Part shown: positions 51,201 through 61,073 of the stretch, one piece after another | Layout: the number at the start of each line of letters is the position of its first letter | How positions within the stretch are numbered: the stretch's first letter is position 1 | NCBI RefSeq assembly: GCF_937920985.1 | Contig: NZ_CALDXR010000013.1 | Location: 1-64,000, forward strand | DNA: 64,000 nucleotides | Source: an uncultured Phascolarctobacterium sp. | GTDB lineage: Bacteria > Bacillota > Negativicutes > Acidaminococcales > Acidaminococcaceae | Direction: 5' to 3' | The notes under the pieces: model-generated | Database searches by the model: none | Seen by the model: the letters and a program-made list of their open reading frames with translations, nothing else | Told to the model about the DNA's origin: nothing | Program-made: the position numbers and the translations under genes

Positions 51201-52517
51201 TCACCGTTTACCTGTGAACAGCAGCTTTGCCGTACTGCATTTTTCAAATGCTTTCGTCAGCAGAATGCTGAGCGCCAACGAGCCGAGCACCAGTAATACG
51301 TAGGAGAGGGCTACTTTTTTAACGGTCATGATAATGCTGAAATGGTTGTAGGCACTGCTGAGCCAGTCCAAGAGCAGCGGATGCACAAAGTAGATGAGCA
51401 TGGAGTAGGCGGAGAGAATGCTGATGGCTTTATAGAGAAGGTTGGCGAGGGAACCCCTCTCAGTCACCTTACGGTGACAGCTCCCCGACGCTAAGACCCA
51501 GCTTGTCGTGAGCTTGCGCGGCGACAAGCTGTTGGTCGTGCTAATGTCGCTTGCGACGACAAGGGGAGCCTCCTTTGTATGCGATGCTGCTTGAGGGATA
51601 GATTGCAGTGCATTGGGAGCCTCTGTATGTGCTTTTGCCTGCGCTCTGCGCTCCAGCCAGTCCAGTGCCAGGCAGAAGAAGAGCAACGAGCCGACGGTGT
51701 AGCAGAGCCCCTGCGGGCTGAGCTGGTGATAGGTATTGGCCAGATCAATCAGCGTGTAGCCTTTGACCGTAACTGCTTCGTAGCAGCTTTGCACGTCCCA
51801 GGCAACGCTTGCAGCAAAAATTACGCATACCATTGCGCTGTAGCTGCGCAGAAGGGTGATGAATTTTTGCCAATAGCAGGCTGCCAGGCCGCCGCTCATA
51901 AAAATAAGCAGATAATGCAAGGGGAGATAGTTGAGGCGATAATCAAAGAAATTTTTAGCCAGAACACTCCAACCAGCTGTATTCAAGCCCGGATGCGTTG
52001 TCCACCAGTTGAAAGCAAGCTGAAAAATGAATAAAAGCAATAGCATAAACGGTATGCTTTGATGTATAATTATACGCAGAAGCCGACGCCAGAGCGGATA
52101 GCTTGCATAAAACCACAGCAGGATGACCATAAAATACAAATGGTAGCAGCCAAGGCCGAAGAATAATACATAGGCCACATGCAGCGGATTCCAGCTGACG
52201 AAGCCCGGTGGCAGAATCAGCCAGAAGTAGAACATGTAAAAAAGCGACCAGCTGAGGTAGGGCAGGCCTGCTCCCCGCAGACGCTTCTTCATAAAGTCGA
52301 TATAGTTCAGCCGGCTGCCGCTTAATAGGCCTTTATCCGTACAGGCCAGGCCGTAGCCGGAGATAAAGAAAAAGGAGGGGACGCTGTAACGGCTTAAAAT
52401 CTCCAGTAATAAGTAAAGAGTAAAGTTGTTGGGGGCAAGTGCCAGGCTGCCGATATGAATACCGATGACGCCAAGCATGCAGATGCCACGCAGATTATCT
52501 ATAATAGTGTTTCGCAT
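51201..52517 (-). CDS. Acyltransferase 3 family membrane protein with repeat-derived insert
   Basis: The 438-residue protein has about ten membrane helices and the N-terminal motif DNLRGICMLGVIGIHIG of OafA/YrhL-like O-acyltransferases, which acylate surface sugars. Helices continue normally up to LFFCLALDWLERRAQ near residue 290 and resume at LLYKAISILSAYSM near 358. Between them, residues about 314-357 are encoded by a hairpin-rich repeat element and look unlike any acyltransferase. The frame is kept across it. No other surface polysaccharide gene is near, so the acceptor is unknown. Confidence 0.85.
   Translation of the reverse strand: MRNTIIDNLRGICMLGVIGIHIGSLALAPNNFTLYLLLEILSRYSVPSFFFISGYGLACTDKGLLSGSRLNYIDFMKKRLRGAGLPYLSWSLFYMFYFWLILPPGFVSWNPLHVAYVLFFGLGCYHLYFMVILLWFYASYPLWRRLLRIIIHQSIPFMLLLLFIFQLAFNWWTTHPGLNTAGWSVLAKNFFDYRLNYLPLHYLLIFMSGGLAACYWQKFITLLRSYSAMVCVIFAASVAWDVQSCYEAVTVKGYTLIDLANTYHQLSPQGLCYTVGSLLFFCLALDWLERRAQAKAHTEAPNALQSIPQAASHTKEAPLVVASDISTTNSLSPRKLTTSWVLASGSCHRKVTERGSLANLLYKAISILSAYSMLIYFVHPLLLDWLSSAYNHFSIIMTVKKVALSYVLLVLGSLALSILLTKAFEKCSTAKLLFTGKR
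51446..51578. repeat. Palindromic repeat element inserted in frame in the acyltransferase gene
   Basis: About 130 bases bounded by AACCCCTCTCAG at one end and AGGGGAGCCTCC at the other contain three hairpins: CAGTCACC/GGTGAC at 51461-51480, AGCTTGTCG/CGACAAGCT at 51500-51531 and TTGGTCGT/ACGACAA at 51531-51562. The GGGGAGCTGTCACCG...GGTGACTGAGAGGG-type sequence, seen here on the minus strand, is from memory a common dispersed repeat in gut Firmicutes. Confidence 0.7.
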
Positions 52518-52594
52518 AATTACCTCGCAATTTTTTAATCTTCTTTATTATACTATACCTGAAAAATTCCTGCCAAGATTTTACCTCGAAATAT

Positions 52595-52623
52595 TTGACG
52601 TATTCTTCATTAAGGTGTAAAAT
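52595..52623 (+). promoter_or_regulatory. Promoter of the pyr operon
   Basis: TTGACG at 52595-52600, a 17-base spacer and TAAAAT at 52618-52623, just before the PyrR-type leader. Confidence 0.75.
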
Positions 52624-52631
52624 ATATACAA

Positions 52632-52740
52632 TCAATTTGCACCTTTAAATTGGTCCTGTGAGACTGCAAGGTATAAGTTATTATGAAACCTAAGGCCTTT
52701 TTGCACCATCATGGGACGAGAAGGCCTTTTATTATGCAAT
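52632..52740 (+). promoter_or_regulatory. PyrR-type attenuator leader of the pyr operon
   Basis: The PyrR-binding loop consensus is seen as GGTCCTGTGAGACTGCAAGG at 52652-52671. A terminator follows at about 52690-52738, where two AAGGCCTT copies pair around a loop and end in a T run. UMP-bound PyrR would favour termination. The pyrR gene is not in the window. Confidence 0.8.
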
Positions 52741-52769
52741 TTTATTATAAAAAACAGGAGGTAAAGCTA

Positions 52770-53726
52770 ATGGCTAAATCAAATGTATCTCTGGGTGGCA
52801 GAGATATACTGGATCTGGAAAGCCTCAGCGTTGAGGAAATCGAGCTGGTTTTGAAAACAGCTGAGGAAATGAAGAAGATTATGAAGAGAGATATCAAAAA
52901 GGTGCCCTCACTGCGCGGTAAATCTATCATCAATCTGTTCTATGAGCCCAGTACACGTACCCGTACATCCTTCGAGCTGGCAGGCAAATATCTGGGAGCC
53001 GATGTAGTAAACATCACTACATCCTCCTCCAGTGTTGTCAAAGGTGAATGCCTGCGCGACACCATCCTGACTGTACAATCCATGGCTTGCGATGCGATTG
53101 TTATGCGTCACCCCATTGAAGGCGCTGCAGCTTATGCTGCTAAGGTTGCTGATCCTGTAATCATCAACGCAGGCGATGGCGCACACGCACATCCTTCTCA
53201 AGGCTTCCTGGATATGTTTACTATCCGTGAGCAGGGTAAAAACCTGAAGGGCTTGAAAATGGCAATTATCGGCGATATTCTCTACAGCCGTGTTGCCCGC
53301 ACCAATATTGCTGCCTGGACCAAAATGGGCGCTGAGGTACACGTTGCAGGTCCTATGACTCTGCTGCCGCACGACATCGCTTCTCTGGGCGTTACTGTAC
53401 ACAAACGCGTTGAAGAAGCAATCGAAGGCGCTGACGTAATCGATATCCTGCGTATCCAGCTGGAGCGTCAGCAAAAGGGCCTGTTCCCGTCTCCGCGTGA
53501 ATATGCACGTATCTTCGGTATTAATGAAAACCGCCTGAAGCTGGCTAAGCCTGACGTAACCGTGCTGCATCCCGGCCCGATGAACCGTGGTCTGGAAATC
53601 TCCTGGGAGGTTGGTTACTGCGATAACGCCGCAATCCGTACTGAGGTACAAAACGGCGTAGCTGTACGTATGGCACTCTTATTCTTGACTTTGACAGGAG
53701 GTAAACACATTGAAAACGTTGATTAA
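52770..53726 (+). CDS. pyrB: Aspartate carbamoyltransferase
   Basis: The 318-residue catalytic chain joins carbamoyl phosphate to aspartate. The carbamoyl-phosphate loop is YEPSTRTRTSFELAG near residues 50-64, and HPGPMNRGLEI lies near 272. CAGGAGG sets the ATG at 52770; a longer in-frame start lies inside the attenuator and is rejected. No regulatory pyrI follows. The stop overlaps the pyrC start. Confidence 0.97.
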   Translation: MAKSNVSLGGRDILDLESLSVEEIELVLKTAEEMKKIMKRDIKKVPSLRGKSIINLFYEPSTRTRTSFELAGKYLGADVVNITTSSSSVVKGECLRDTILTVQSMACDAIVMRHPIEGAAAYAAKVADPVIINAGDGAHAHPSQGFLDMFTIREQGKNLKGLKMAIIGDILYSRVARTNIAAWTKMGAEVHVAGPMTLLPHDIASLGVTVHKRVEEAIEGADVIDILRIQLERQQKGLFPSPREYARIFGINENRLKLAKPDVTVLHPGPMNRGLEISWEVGYCDNAAIRTEVQNGVAVRMALLFLTLTGGKHIENVD

Positions 53727-55005
53727 AAACGGCAGGGTAGTAGACCCCAGCCAAAAATTAGATGCTGTAATGGATATCCTCGTTGAGGATGGCAAAATTA
53801 AAGCTTTGGGCAAGGATATTGCCGAAGCTGCTGACGAGGTTTTTGATGCAACCGGCCTCGTAGTAACTCCTGGTCTGATTGACGTACACACTCATATGCG
53901 TGAGCCCGGCCTGGAAGCTAAAGAAGATATTATCAGCGGTACCAAGGCTGCTGCTGCCGGCGGTGTAACCACCGTTGCTTGCATGCCGAATACCAAGCCT
54001 GTTATTGATACCTCCATCGTAGTAAGCGGTATCAAAGAACGCGCTCGCGAGGAAAGCTACGCTAACGTTGAAGTTATCGGCGCAATCAGCAAGGGCGAAA
54101 AGGGCGAAGAGCTGGCAGAGATGGGCGACATGGCAGAAAAAGGCGCTATGGGCTTCTCTGATGACGGTCACTATGTAAAGAGCTCCCGCCTGATGGTGCT
54201 GGCTGCCAAATATGTAACCGCTTTTGACAAACCTTTGCTGTGCCATGCAATTGATCCTGAACTGGATTCCGAAGGCTACATGCATGAAGGCGTTGTTTCC
54301 GCACGTATCGGCGTACCGGGCGTACCGGCAATCAGTGAGGATATCGCTGTTGCACGTGACTGCATCATCGCTGAATACACCGGCGCACATGTACACATCT
54401 GCCACGTTGCCTCCAAGGGTGCTATCGATATCATCCGCCAGGCTAAAAAACGCGGCGTAAATGTTACCAGTGAAGTAACCGTACATCATCTGACTCTGAC
54501 TGATGAGGCTTGCGCAGATTATAATTCCGCAACCCGCGTTAACCCGCCGCTGCGCAGTGCAGACCACGTACAGGCTATGCGCGAGGCTGTTTTAGACGGC
54601 ACTGTTGACGCAATCGTTACCGACCACTCCCCGCACGCACCGGAAGAAAAGGATGTTGAATTCCGTTATGCTCCGAACGGCTTCTGCGGTCTGGAAACCT
54701 CTCTGGCAGTAATGCTGACTGACTTGTATCACACCCATGTATTTGATTTGAATACTATTATCAGCAAAATGAGCTGCGAGCCTGCTAAGCTGTTCAAGCT
54801 GGCCGGCGGCACCCTGAAAGAGGGCAGCGTTGCTGATATCACTATTATGGACTTAAATAAAGAATGGACTGTTGACAGCTCCAAATTCTATACCCGCGGC
54901 AAATTCACCCCGTACGAAGGCAAGGCTTGCACCGGCAAGGCAGTTGCCACTATGCTGCACGGTAATTTTGTAATGAGGAATGGTGTAGTATGCACGAAAA
55001 AGTAA
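53710..55005 (+). CDS. pyrC: Dihydroorotase
   Basis: The 431-residue amidohydrolase closes carbamoyl aspartate to dihydroorotate. The metal motif is IDVHTHMREPGLEAKED near residues 57-73, and TDHSPHAPEEK lies near 303. It belongs to the long Gram-positive class. The start is a TTG at 53710 behind ACAGGAGG, overlapping pyrB by 17 bases. The end overlaps carA. Confidence 0.96.
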   Translation: MKTLIKNGRVVDPSQKLDAVMDILVEDGKIKALGKDIAEAADEVFDATGLVVTPGLIDVHTHMREPGLEAKEDIISGTKAAAAGGVTTVACMPNTKPVIDTSIVVSGIKERAREESYANVEVIGAISKGEKGEELAEMGDMAEKGAMGFSDDGHYVKSSRLMVLAAKYVTAFDKPLLCHAIDPELDSEGYMHEGVVSARIGVPGVPAISEDIAVARDCIIAEYTGAHVHICHVASKGAIDIIRQAKKRGVNVTSEVTVHHLTLTDEACADYNSATRVNPPLRSADHVQAMREAVLDGTVDAIVTDHSPHAPEEKDVEFRYAPNGFCGLETSLAVMLTDLYHTHVFDLNTIISKMSCEPAKLFKLAGGTLKEGSVADITIMDLNKEWTVDSSKFYTRGKFTPYEGKACTGKAVATMLHGNFVMRNGVVCTKK

Positions 55006-56069
55006 GAAAAGGAAAATTAGTTTTAAAAGACGGCAGCGTTTTTGAAGGTACTCTGTATGGTGGCAAGCGCAATGCTGTAGGTGAGGTTGTATTCACCACC
55101 GGCATGAGCGGTTACCAGGAGACCTTGACCGACCCGTCCTTCTGCGGTCAGATTGTTGTAATGACCTATCCTCTGGTAGGCAACTATGGCTGCAACCCGC
55201 TGTTTAACCAAGGTAAGCAATGCTTCTTCCAGGGCTTCGTTATCGGCGAGCTGTGCGATTGCCCCAGCAACTGGCGCAATGAACAGAGCCTGGAGGACTT
55301 CCTGATTGAACAGGATATCCCGACCTTAGCAGGTGTAGATACACGTGCTATCACCCGTAAAATCCGTAATCACGGCGTACTGCAGGGCGTAATCGTTCCG
55401 GCAGAAATGCCTGATGATGAAGTACAGAAGCTGCTGGCTTTACCGGCAGTATGCAACCAGGTTGAGCAGGTTACCACTCCCGAGGTTTACACCATGGGTG
55501 AGGGCAAGCTGCATGTAGCTGTTATGGACTTCGGTATTAAACGCAATATCCTGAAATCCATTGAAGCCTTTGGCTGCCGCCTGACAGTATTCCCTGCTTC
55601 CGCTACCGCAGAAGAGGTACTGGCATGCGATCCGGACGGCATCTTCCTGTCCAATGGCCCTGGCGACCCGAAGGATTTGCCTGAGGTTATTGAAAACATT
55701 AAGAAATTAATCGGCAAGAAACCGATTTTCGGTATCTGCCTCGGTCATCAGCTCATGGCTTTGGCTAACGGCGCTGATACCTATAAAATGAAATTCGGCC
55801 ATCGCGGTATCAACCAACCGGTAAAATACCTGGCAACCGGCCGCATCTACATCAGCGCCCAAAACCACGGCTATGCTGTAGATGAAAAATCTCTGGAAGG
55901 CAAGGGCATCAACATCAGCCATATTTCCATGAACGATGGTACTATCGAAGGCTTGGAATACACCAAGCATCCTACCTTTACCGTTCAATATCATCCGGAA
56001 GCCTGCCCTGGCCCCGGCGATCATGATTATTTGTTTAAACATTTTGTTGATATGATGGAGGGTCGTTAA
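54990..56069 (+). CDS. carA: Carbamoyl-phosphate synthase small subunit
   Basis: The 359-residue glutamine amidotransferase subunit feeds ammonia to CarB. The catalytic triad is Cys in FGICLGHQLMALA near residue 249 and His/Glu in VQYHPEACPGP near 333-335. The N-terminal CarA domain is intact. The ATG overlaps pyrC by 16 bases, and carB starts two bases after its stop. It lies inside the pyr operon. Confidence 0.97.
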   Translation: MHEKVRKGKLVLKDGSVFEGTLYGGKRNAVGEVVFTTGMSGYQETLTDPSFCGQIVVMTYPLVGNYGCNPLFNQGKQCFFQGFVIGELCDCPSNWRNEQSLEDFLIEQDIPTLAGVDTRAITRKIRNHGVLQGVIVPAEMPDDEVQKLLALPAVCNQVEQVTTPEVYTMGEGKLHVAVMDFGIKRNILKSIEAFGCRLTVFPASATAEEVLACDPDGIFLSNGPGDPKDLPEVIENIKKLIGKKPIFGICLGHQLMALANGADTYKMKFGHRGINQPVKYLATGRIYISAQNHGYAVDEKSLEGKGINISHISMNDGTIEGLEYTKHPTFTVQYHPEACPGPGDHDYLFKHFVDMMEGR

Positions 56070-56071
56070 TT

Positions 56072-59000
56072 ATGCCGAAACTTAAAGATATTAAAAAGGT
56101 TCTCGTTATCGGCTCCGGCCCTATTATCATCGGTCAGGCAGCAGAGTTTGACTATGCAGGGACTCAGGCTTGCCGTGCTCTGAAGGAAGAAGGCCTGGAG
56201 GTTGTACTGATTAACAGTAACCCTGCAACCATTATGACTGATGTGCATGTGGCTGACCGTGTATATGTTGAACCTATCAGCGTTGAATTCATTGAAAAAA
56301 TTATCAAACGTGAGCGTCCTGATTCCCTGCTGGCAACTCTTGGTGGTCAGGTTGGCCTGAACATGGCTATGAAGCTGGAAGAGCAAGGCATTTTGGACAA
56401 GTACAATGTTCGTCTGCTGGGCACTCAGATCAGCGCTATCAAACGTGGTGAAGACCGCGAAATGTTCAAGGAAACTATGGAGAAAATCCATCAGCCGATT
56501 CCTGAAAGCACTATCGTAGAAACCATTGAAGCTGCTTGCGATTTCGGCAAGGAAATCGGCTATCCGCTGATTGTCCGTCCTGCTTATACCCTCGGCGGTA
56601 CCGGCGGCGGTATTGCTGAAAACGAGGAAGAGCTGATTGATATCGTGCAAAAGGGCCTGGGCTACAGCCCCATCGGCCAATGCCTGATTGAACGCAGCAT
56701 CGCCGGCTGGAAGGAAATCGAATACGAAGTAATCCGCGACGCTGCTGACAACTGCATCACCGTCTGCTCCATGGAAAACCTGGATCCTGTTGGCGTACAC
56801 ACCGGAGACTCCATCGTTGTGGCTCCGGCACAGACTCTGAGCGATAAAGAAGTACAGCTGCTGCGTCAGGCTTCTATCGATATCGTGCGTGAGCTGGGCG
56901 TAGTTGGCGGCTGTAACGTACAGCTGGCTCTCGACCCGTACTCCGAAAACTACTATGTAATCGAAGTTAACCCGCGTGTAAGCCGTTCTTCCGCACTGGC
57001 TTCCAAAGCTACTGGTTATCCGATTGCTAAGGTTACCAGCAAAATTGCTGTCGGCTACAACCTGGACGAAATCGAAAACGCTGTTACCAAAAAGACTAAG
57101 GCTTGCTTCGAGCCTACCATTGACTATATCGTACTGAAATTCCCGCGTTGGCCGTTCGATAAATTCGTAACCGCTGACCGCACCCTGGGCACTCAGATGA
57201 AGGCTACCGGTGAGGTTATGGCAATTGAGCGCAGCTTTGAAGCTTCCATGCTGAAAGCAGTTCGCTGCCTGGAAATCGGGCTCAACCATCTGGAAATGCC
57301 TGAGCTGAAGGCTTTGAGCGATGAAGAAATTCATGACCGCATCAAACTCATTGACGACGAGCGCTGCTTCGTTGTTGCTGAGGCTATCCGCCGCGGTATT
57401 ACTCTGGAAGAGATTCACGATATCACCAAGATTGACCTGTGGTTCCTTTCCAAAATCCAAAACATCATTAAAATGGAAAAAGATCTGGAAACTCACGAGC
57501 TGACTCCGAGCCTGCTGCGTAAGGCTAAGAGAATGGGCTTTGCCGATGCTGTTATTGGTAAACGCGTAGGCAAGACTGAGTTTGAAATCCGCGATATGCG
57601 TAAGGCTAACGGCATTCTGCCGACCTACAAAATGGTTGATACCTGCGCTGCGGAATTTGAAGCTGCAACCCCGTACTACTATTCCTGCTACGAAACCGAG
57701 GATGAGGTTGAAGTAAGCGACAGAAAGAGAGTAGTTGTACTCGGCTCCGGTCCTATCCGTATCGGTCAGGGCGTAGAATTCGACTACTGCTCCGTACACT
57801 GCGTATGGGCGTTGAAGGAAATGGGCTATGAAACCATTATCATCAACAACAACCCGGAAACCGTTTCCACTGACTTCGATATTTCCGATAAACTGTACTT
57901 TGAGCCGCTGACTGTTGAGGATGTTCTCAACGTTATCGACAAAGAAAAACCGGAAGGCGTTATCGTTCAATTCGGTGGTCAGACCGCTATCAACCTGGCA
58001 GGCCCGCTCTCCCGCGCTGGCGTGAAGATTCTGGGCTCCTCCGTTGACAGCATCGACCGCGCCGAGGACCGTGAACGCTTCGACGAGCTGCTGACAAGCT
58101 GCGATATTCCGCGTCCGCAAGGCCACACCGTATTCGATACCGAGGGTGCACTGGTTGCTGCTCACAATGTTGGCTATCCGACCATGGTTCGTCCTTCCTA
58201 CGTACTGGGCGGCCGTGCTATGGAAATCGTTTATAACGATGACGAGCTGCGCAACTACATGACCTATGCCGTTAAGGCTTCTCACGAGCATCCGGTACTG
58301 GTTGACCATTACCTGCAGGGTACTGAGGTAGAGGTTGACGCTATCTGCGACGGCAAGGAAGTATTAATCCCCGGCATCATGGAACACGTTGAACGTGCAG
58401 GCGTACACAGCGGTGACTCCATCGCCGTATATCCGCCGCGCAGCCTGAGCGAAAGTGTTATCCGCACTATTATCGAATACACCAACAAGATGGCTCTGGG
58501 CCTGGAAGTTAAGGGCATGATTAACATTCAGTACATCGTTCGTGACGAGCATGTATATGTAATCGAGGTTAACCCGCGTTCCTCCAGAACTGTACCGTTC
58601 CTGAGCAAGATTACCGGCATCTCCATGGTAGACGTTGCTACCAGATGCGCAATGGGCATGAGCCTCAAAGAGCAGGGCCTGCAAGCAGGTCTGCGCTTCT
58701 TCCCGGACTACTATGCTGTTAAAGCTCCTGTATTCAGCTTCAACAAGATGAGCAATGTTGATATCACCCTTGGACCTGAAATGAAATCCACCGGTGAGGT
58801 TATGGCCTGCGACTACCAGTACAGCCGTGCGCTGTATAAGGCCTGCATCGCTTCCGGTATCAATGTACCGCACGAGGGTGCAATCCTGATTACCGTTGCT
58901 GATATGGATAAGCCTGAGGCAGTTGCTATTGCCCGCGGCTTTGAAGAACTGGGCTACACCGTTATCGCAACCGACGGTACTGCGGAATATCTGCAGCAAT

Positions 59001-59281
59001 ACGGTGTAACCGTTGAGGTTGCTACTAAAGTAAGCGAAGGTCATCCGAACCTGATTGATGATATCAAGAGCGGCCGCATCGGTATGGTTATCAACACCAC
59101 CAACCACGGTCGTGACGCTGAACGTGACGGCTTCAAGATCCGCCGTTCTACCGTAGAGCATGCAATTGCCTGCCTGACCTCTATGGATACTGCACGCGAG
59201 CTGCTGAACGTTATGAGCGCAATGCGTCGTCGTAGCGTTGTACGCGTTACCGCTCTGCAGGATCTGACCTGGGAGGATTGA
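56072..59281 (+). CDS. carB: Carbamoyl-phosphate synthase large subunit
   Basis: The 1069-residue enzyme has two homologous ATP-grasp halves. The first opens KVLVIGSGPIIIGQAAEFDY near residue 9, and the second VVVLGSGPIRIGQGVEFDY near 555. A C-terminal MGS-like allosteric domain starts near residue 935. It makes carbamoyl phosphate for pyrimidines and arginine. A GGGTCG-type weak site and tight spacing suggest coupling to carA. The length is standard. Confidence 0.98.
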   Translation: MPKLKDIKKVLVIGSGPIIIGQAAEFDYAGTQACRALKEEGLEVVLINSNPATIMTDVHVADRVYVEPISVEFIEKIIKRERPDSLLATLGGQVGLNMAMKLEEQGILDKYNVRLLGTQISAIKRGEDREMFKETMEKIHQPIPESTIVETIEAACDFGKEIGYPLIVRPAYTLGGTGGGIAENEEELIDIVQKGLGYSPIGQCLIERSIAGWKEIEYEVIRDAADNCITVCSMENLDPVGVHTGDSIVVAPAQTLSDKEVQLLRQASIDIVRELGVVGGCNVQLALDPYSENYYVIEVNPRVSRSSALASKATGYPIAKVTSKIAVGYNLDEIENAVTKKTKACFEPTIDYIVLKFPRWPFDKFVTADRTLGTQMKATGEVMAIERSFEASMLKAVRCLEIGLNHLEMPELKALSDEEIHDRIKLIDDERCFVVAEAIRRGITLEEIHDITKIDLWFLSKIQNIIKMEKDLETHELTPSLLRKAKRMGFADAVIGKRVGKTEFEIRDMRKANGILPTYKMVDTCAAEFEAATPYYYSCYETEDEVEVSDRKRVVVLGSGPIRIGQGVEFDYCSVHCVWALKEMGYETIIINNNPETVSTDFDISDKLYFEPLTVEDVLNVIDKEKPEGVIVQFGGQTAINLAGPLSRAGVKILGSSVDSIDRAEDRERFDELLTSCDIPRPQGHTVFDTEGALVAAHNVGYPTMVRPSYVLGGRAMEIVYNDDELRNYMTYAVKASHEHPVLVDHYLQGTEVEVDAICDGKEVLIPGIMEHVERAGVHSGDSIAVYPPRSLSESVIRTIIEYTNKMALGLEVKGMINIQYIVRDEHVYVIEVNPRSSRTVPFLSKITGISMVDVATRCAMGMSLKEQGLQAGLRFFPDYYAVKAPVFSFNKMSNVDITLGPEMKSTGEVMACDYQYSRALYKACIASGINVPHEGAILITVADMDKPEAVAIARGFEELGYTVIATDGTAEYLQQYGVTVEVATKVSEGHPNLIDDIKSGRIGMVINTTNHGRDAERDGFKIRRSTVEHAIACLTSMDTARELLNVMSAMRRRSVVRVTALQDLTWED

Positions 59282-59283
59282 TT

Positions 59284-60051
59284 ATGTCTAAAACTATTGC
59301 GAGTGCCAAGGTAATTGGTCAACGAGTTTTAAATAGTACGACAAAATTAATAAATGTTTATGCACCGGAAATCGCTGCCGAAGCTGTCCCCGGACAGTTC
59401 GTCAACGTGAAGGTGTGCAAGAATACTGCTCCGCTGCTGCGCCGTCCCTTCGGCGTAGCAGGAGTTAACAAGGCTGAGGGCACCATCACCATGATTTATC
59501 GTATCATCGGTGAAGCAACTCATATTCTGGCTGACGTTTGCAGCGGCGACGAGCTGAGCATCGTCGGCCCGCTGGGACACGGCTTTGATATGAGCGCCAA
59601 GAAACCGCTGCTGGTCGGCGGCGGTCTGGGCCTGGCTCCGCTGCTGTTTTTGGCAGAGGGCTTCGGTGAAGGCAATACCGATATCCTGATGGGCGGCCGC
59701 AGTGCCGAGGAATTGTTCTGGACCAAGCTTTATGAAAGTCTCAGCAAAAATATTTACCTGACCACCGATGATGGCAGTGTCGGCACCAAGGGCACCGTAA
59801 TGGCCCTGCTGCCGCAGCTGTTGAAAGAGGGCGGCTATGACTGCGTATACGTTTGCGGTCCTGTACCGATGATGCGCGCAGTTGCCAATGCCTGCTTAGA
59901 GGCTGGCGTAAAATGTCAGGTATCTCTGGAAAAATACATGGCCTGCGGTCTTGGTGCGTGCCTGTCCTGTGCCTGCGAAGGCATCGGTAAACGCATTAAG
60001 GTCTGCAAGGACGGCCCGGTATTCTGGGCAGAGGAGGTAGGAGAATGGTAA
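59284..60051 (+). CDS. pyrK: Dihydroorotate dehydrogenase electron-transfer subunit
   Basis: The 255-residue protein carries FAD and a 2Fe-2S cluster and passes electrons from PyrD to NAD. The FAD motif RRPFGVAG lies near residue 50, and the nucleotide-binding GGGLGLAPLLFLA near 111. The cluster cysteines lie in CGLGACLSCACEG and VCKDGPVF near 221-246. GGGAGG sets the ATG at 59284. The stop overlaps the pyrD start. Confidence 0.95.
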   Translation: MSKTIASAKVIGQRVLNSTTKLINVYAPEIAAEAVPGQFVNVKVCKNTAPLLRRPFGVAGVNKAEGTITMIYRIIGEATHILADVCSGDELSIVGPLGHGFDMSAKKPLLVGGGLGLAPLLFLAEGFGEGNTDILMGGRSAEELFWTKLYESLSKNIYLTTDDGSVGTKGTVMALLPQLLKEGGYDCVYVCGPVPMMRAVANACLEAGVKCQVSLEKYMACGLGACLSCACEGIGKRIKVCKDGPVFWAEEVGEW

Positions 60052-61010
60052 AAGCATTGTATGATGGTCGCCTGGCAGTTGATATTGCCGGTGTGAAGAT
60101 GGCTACACCTGTTACTACCGGCTCCGGCACCTTTGGCTTTGGCCTGGAATTTACCGATTTTCTCGACCTGGAAAAGGTTGGCGCTGTTACCGTAAAGGGT
60201 ACATCCTTAGAGCCTGCAGCAGGCAATAAGGGCCAGCGTGCAGTAGAAACCCCGTCCGGCATGCTGAACTGCATCGGTCTGGAAAACCCCGGCAGCGAGT
60301 ACTTCTTGGAGCACACTCTGCCTGAGCTGAAAAAATATAATGTTCCTGTTATTGTCAACATCTACGGCCATTCTCCCGAGGAATACGGCGCTGTTGCCAA
60401 AAAGCTGGACGTAGATGGTGTTGATGCTGTAGAAATCAACATCTCCTGTCCGAACGTCAAAGAGGGCGGCATTGTTTTCGGCACTGTGCCGGAGGCAGCT
60501 GCTGAGGTTGTACGTGCGGTTAAGGCCAACACCAGCAAAATGGTTATCGCCAAGCTTTCTCCTAACGTAACTGATATCGTGGTAATGGCCAAGGCTGTAG
60601 AGGCAGCAGGTGCAGATGCAATTTCCATGATTAACACGCTGCTCGGTACCAAGATTGATATTGAGCGTCAGCGTCCTGTGCTCGGCAATGTAACCGGCGG
60701 CCTCAGTGGTCCTGCTGTACGTCCGGTAGCAGTGCGCCTGGTTTACCAGGTAGCGCAGGCTGTGCATATCCCCATCATTGGCATGGGCGGCATCATGTGT
60801 GCCGAGGATGCAATTGAGTTCATGCTGGCAGGCGCAAGTGCGGTAGCAGTTGGCACCGCAAACTTTGTACAGCCTGATATCGCTGAAACCATTGCCCATG
60901 GTATGCTGGCATATCTGGACAGACACAACGCGCAGAATATTTCCGAAATTGTCGGCCTGGCATTACCTGAAGGTAAAAAAAGCATGCCGTTGTTTAACGA
61001 AGCTGAATAA
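60045..61010 (+). CDS. pyrD: Dihydroorotate dehydrogenase, class 1B
   Basis: The 321-residue FMN enzyme oxidises dihydroorotate to orotate. The family segments VKGTSLEPAAGNK, NISCPNVKEGG with the catalytic cysteine near 134, MINTLLG, and GGLSGPAVRPVA are present. Together with PyrK this is the NAD-linked class 1B enzyme, suited to anaerobes. GGAGG precedes the ATG inside pyrK. Confidence 0.97.
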   Translation: MVKALYDGRLAVDIAGVKMATPVTTGSGTFGFGLEFTDFLDLEKVGAVTVKGTSLEPAAGNKGQRAVETPSGMLNCIGLENPGSEYFLEHTLPELKKYNVPVIVNIYGHSPEEYGAVAKKLDVDGVDAVEINISCPNVKEGGIVFGTVPEAAAEVVRAVKANTSKMVIAKLSPNVTDIVVMAKAVEAAGADAISMINTLLGTKIDIERQRPVLGNVTGGLSGPAVRPVAVRLVYQVAQAVHIPIIGMGGIMCAEDAIEFMLAGASAVAVGTANFVQPDIAETIAHGMLAYLDRHNAQNISEIVGLALPEGKKSMPLFNEAE

Positions 61011-61073
61011 CGACGATTTATAACGTTATTCTCCGGCGTCTTGGAAAAATATATTTAATAGGGAGATTTTCTC

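Noticed and set aside
52683..52769. N-terminal extension of pyrB
   Set aside because: The extra codons overlap the attenuator terminator, and the SD lies before the ATG at 52770.
56066..58309. 747-codon open frame antisense to carB
   Set aside because: It mirrors the codon pattern of carB, has no ribosome site and no recognisable domain. Long antisense frames are common opposite strongly biased genes.
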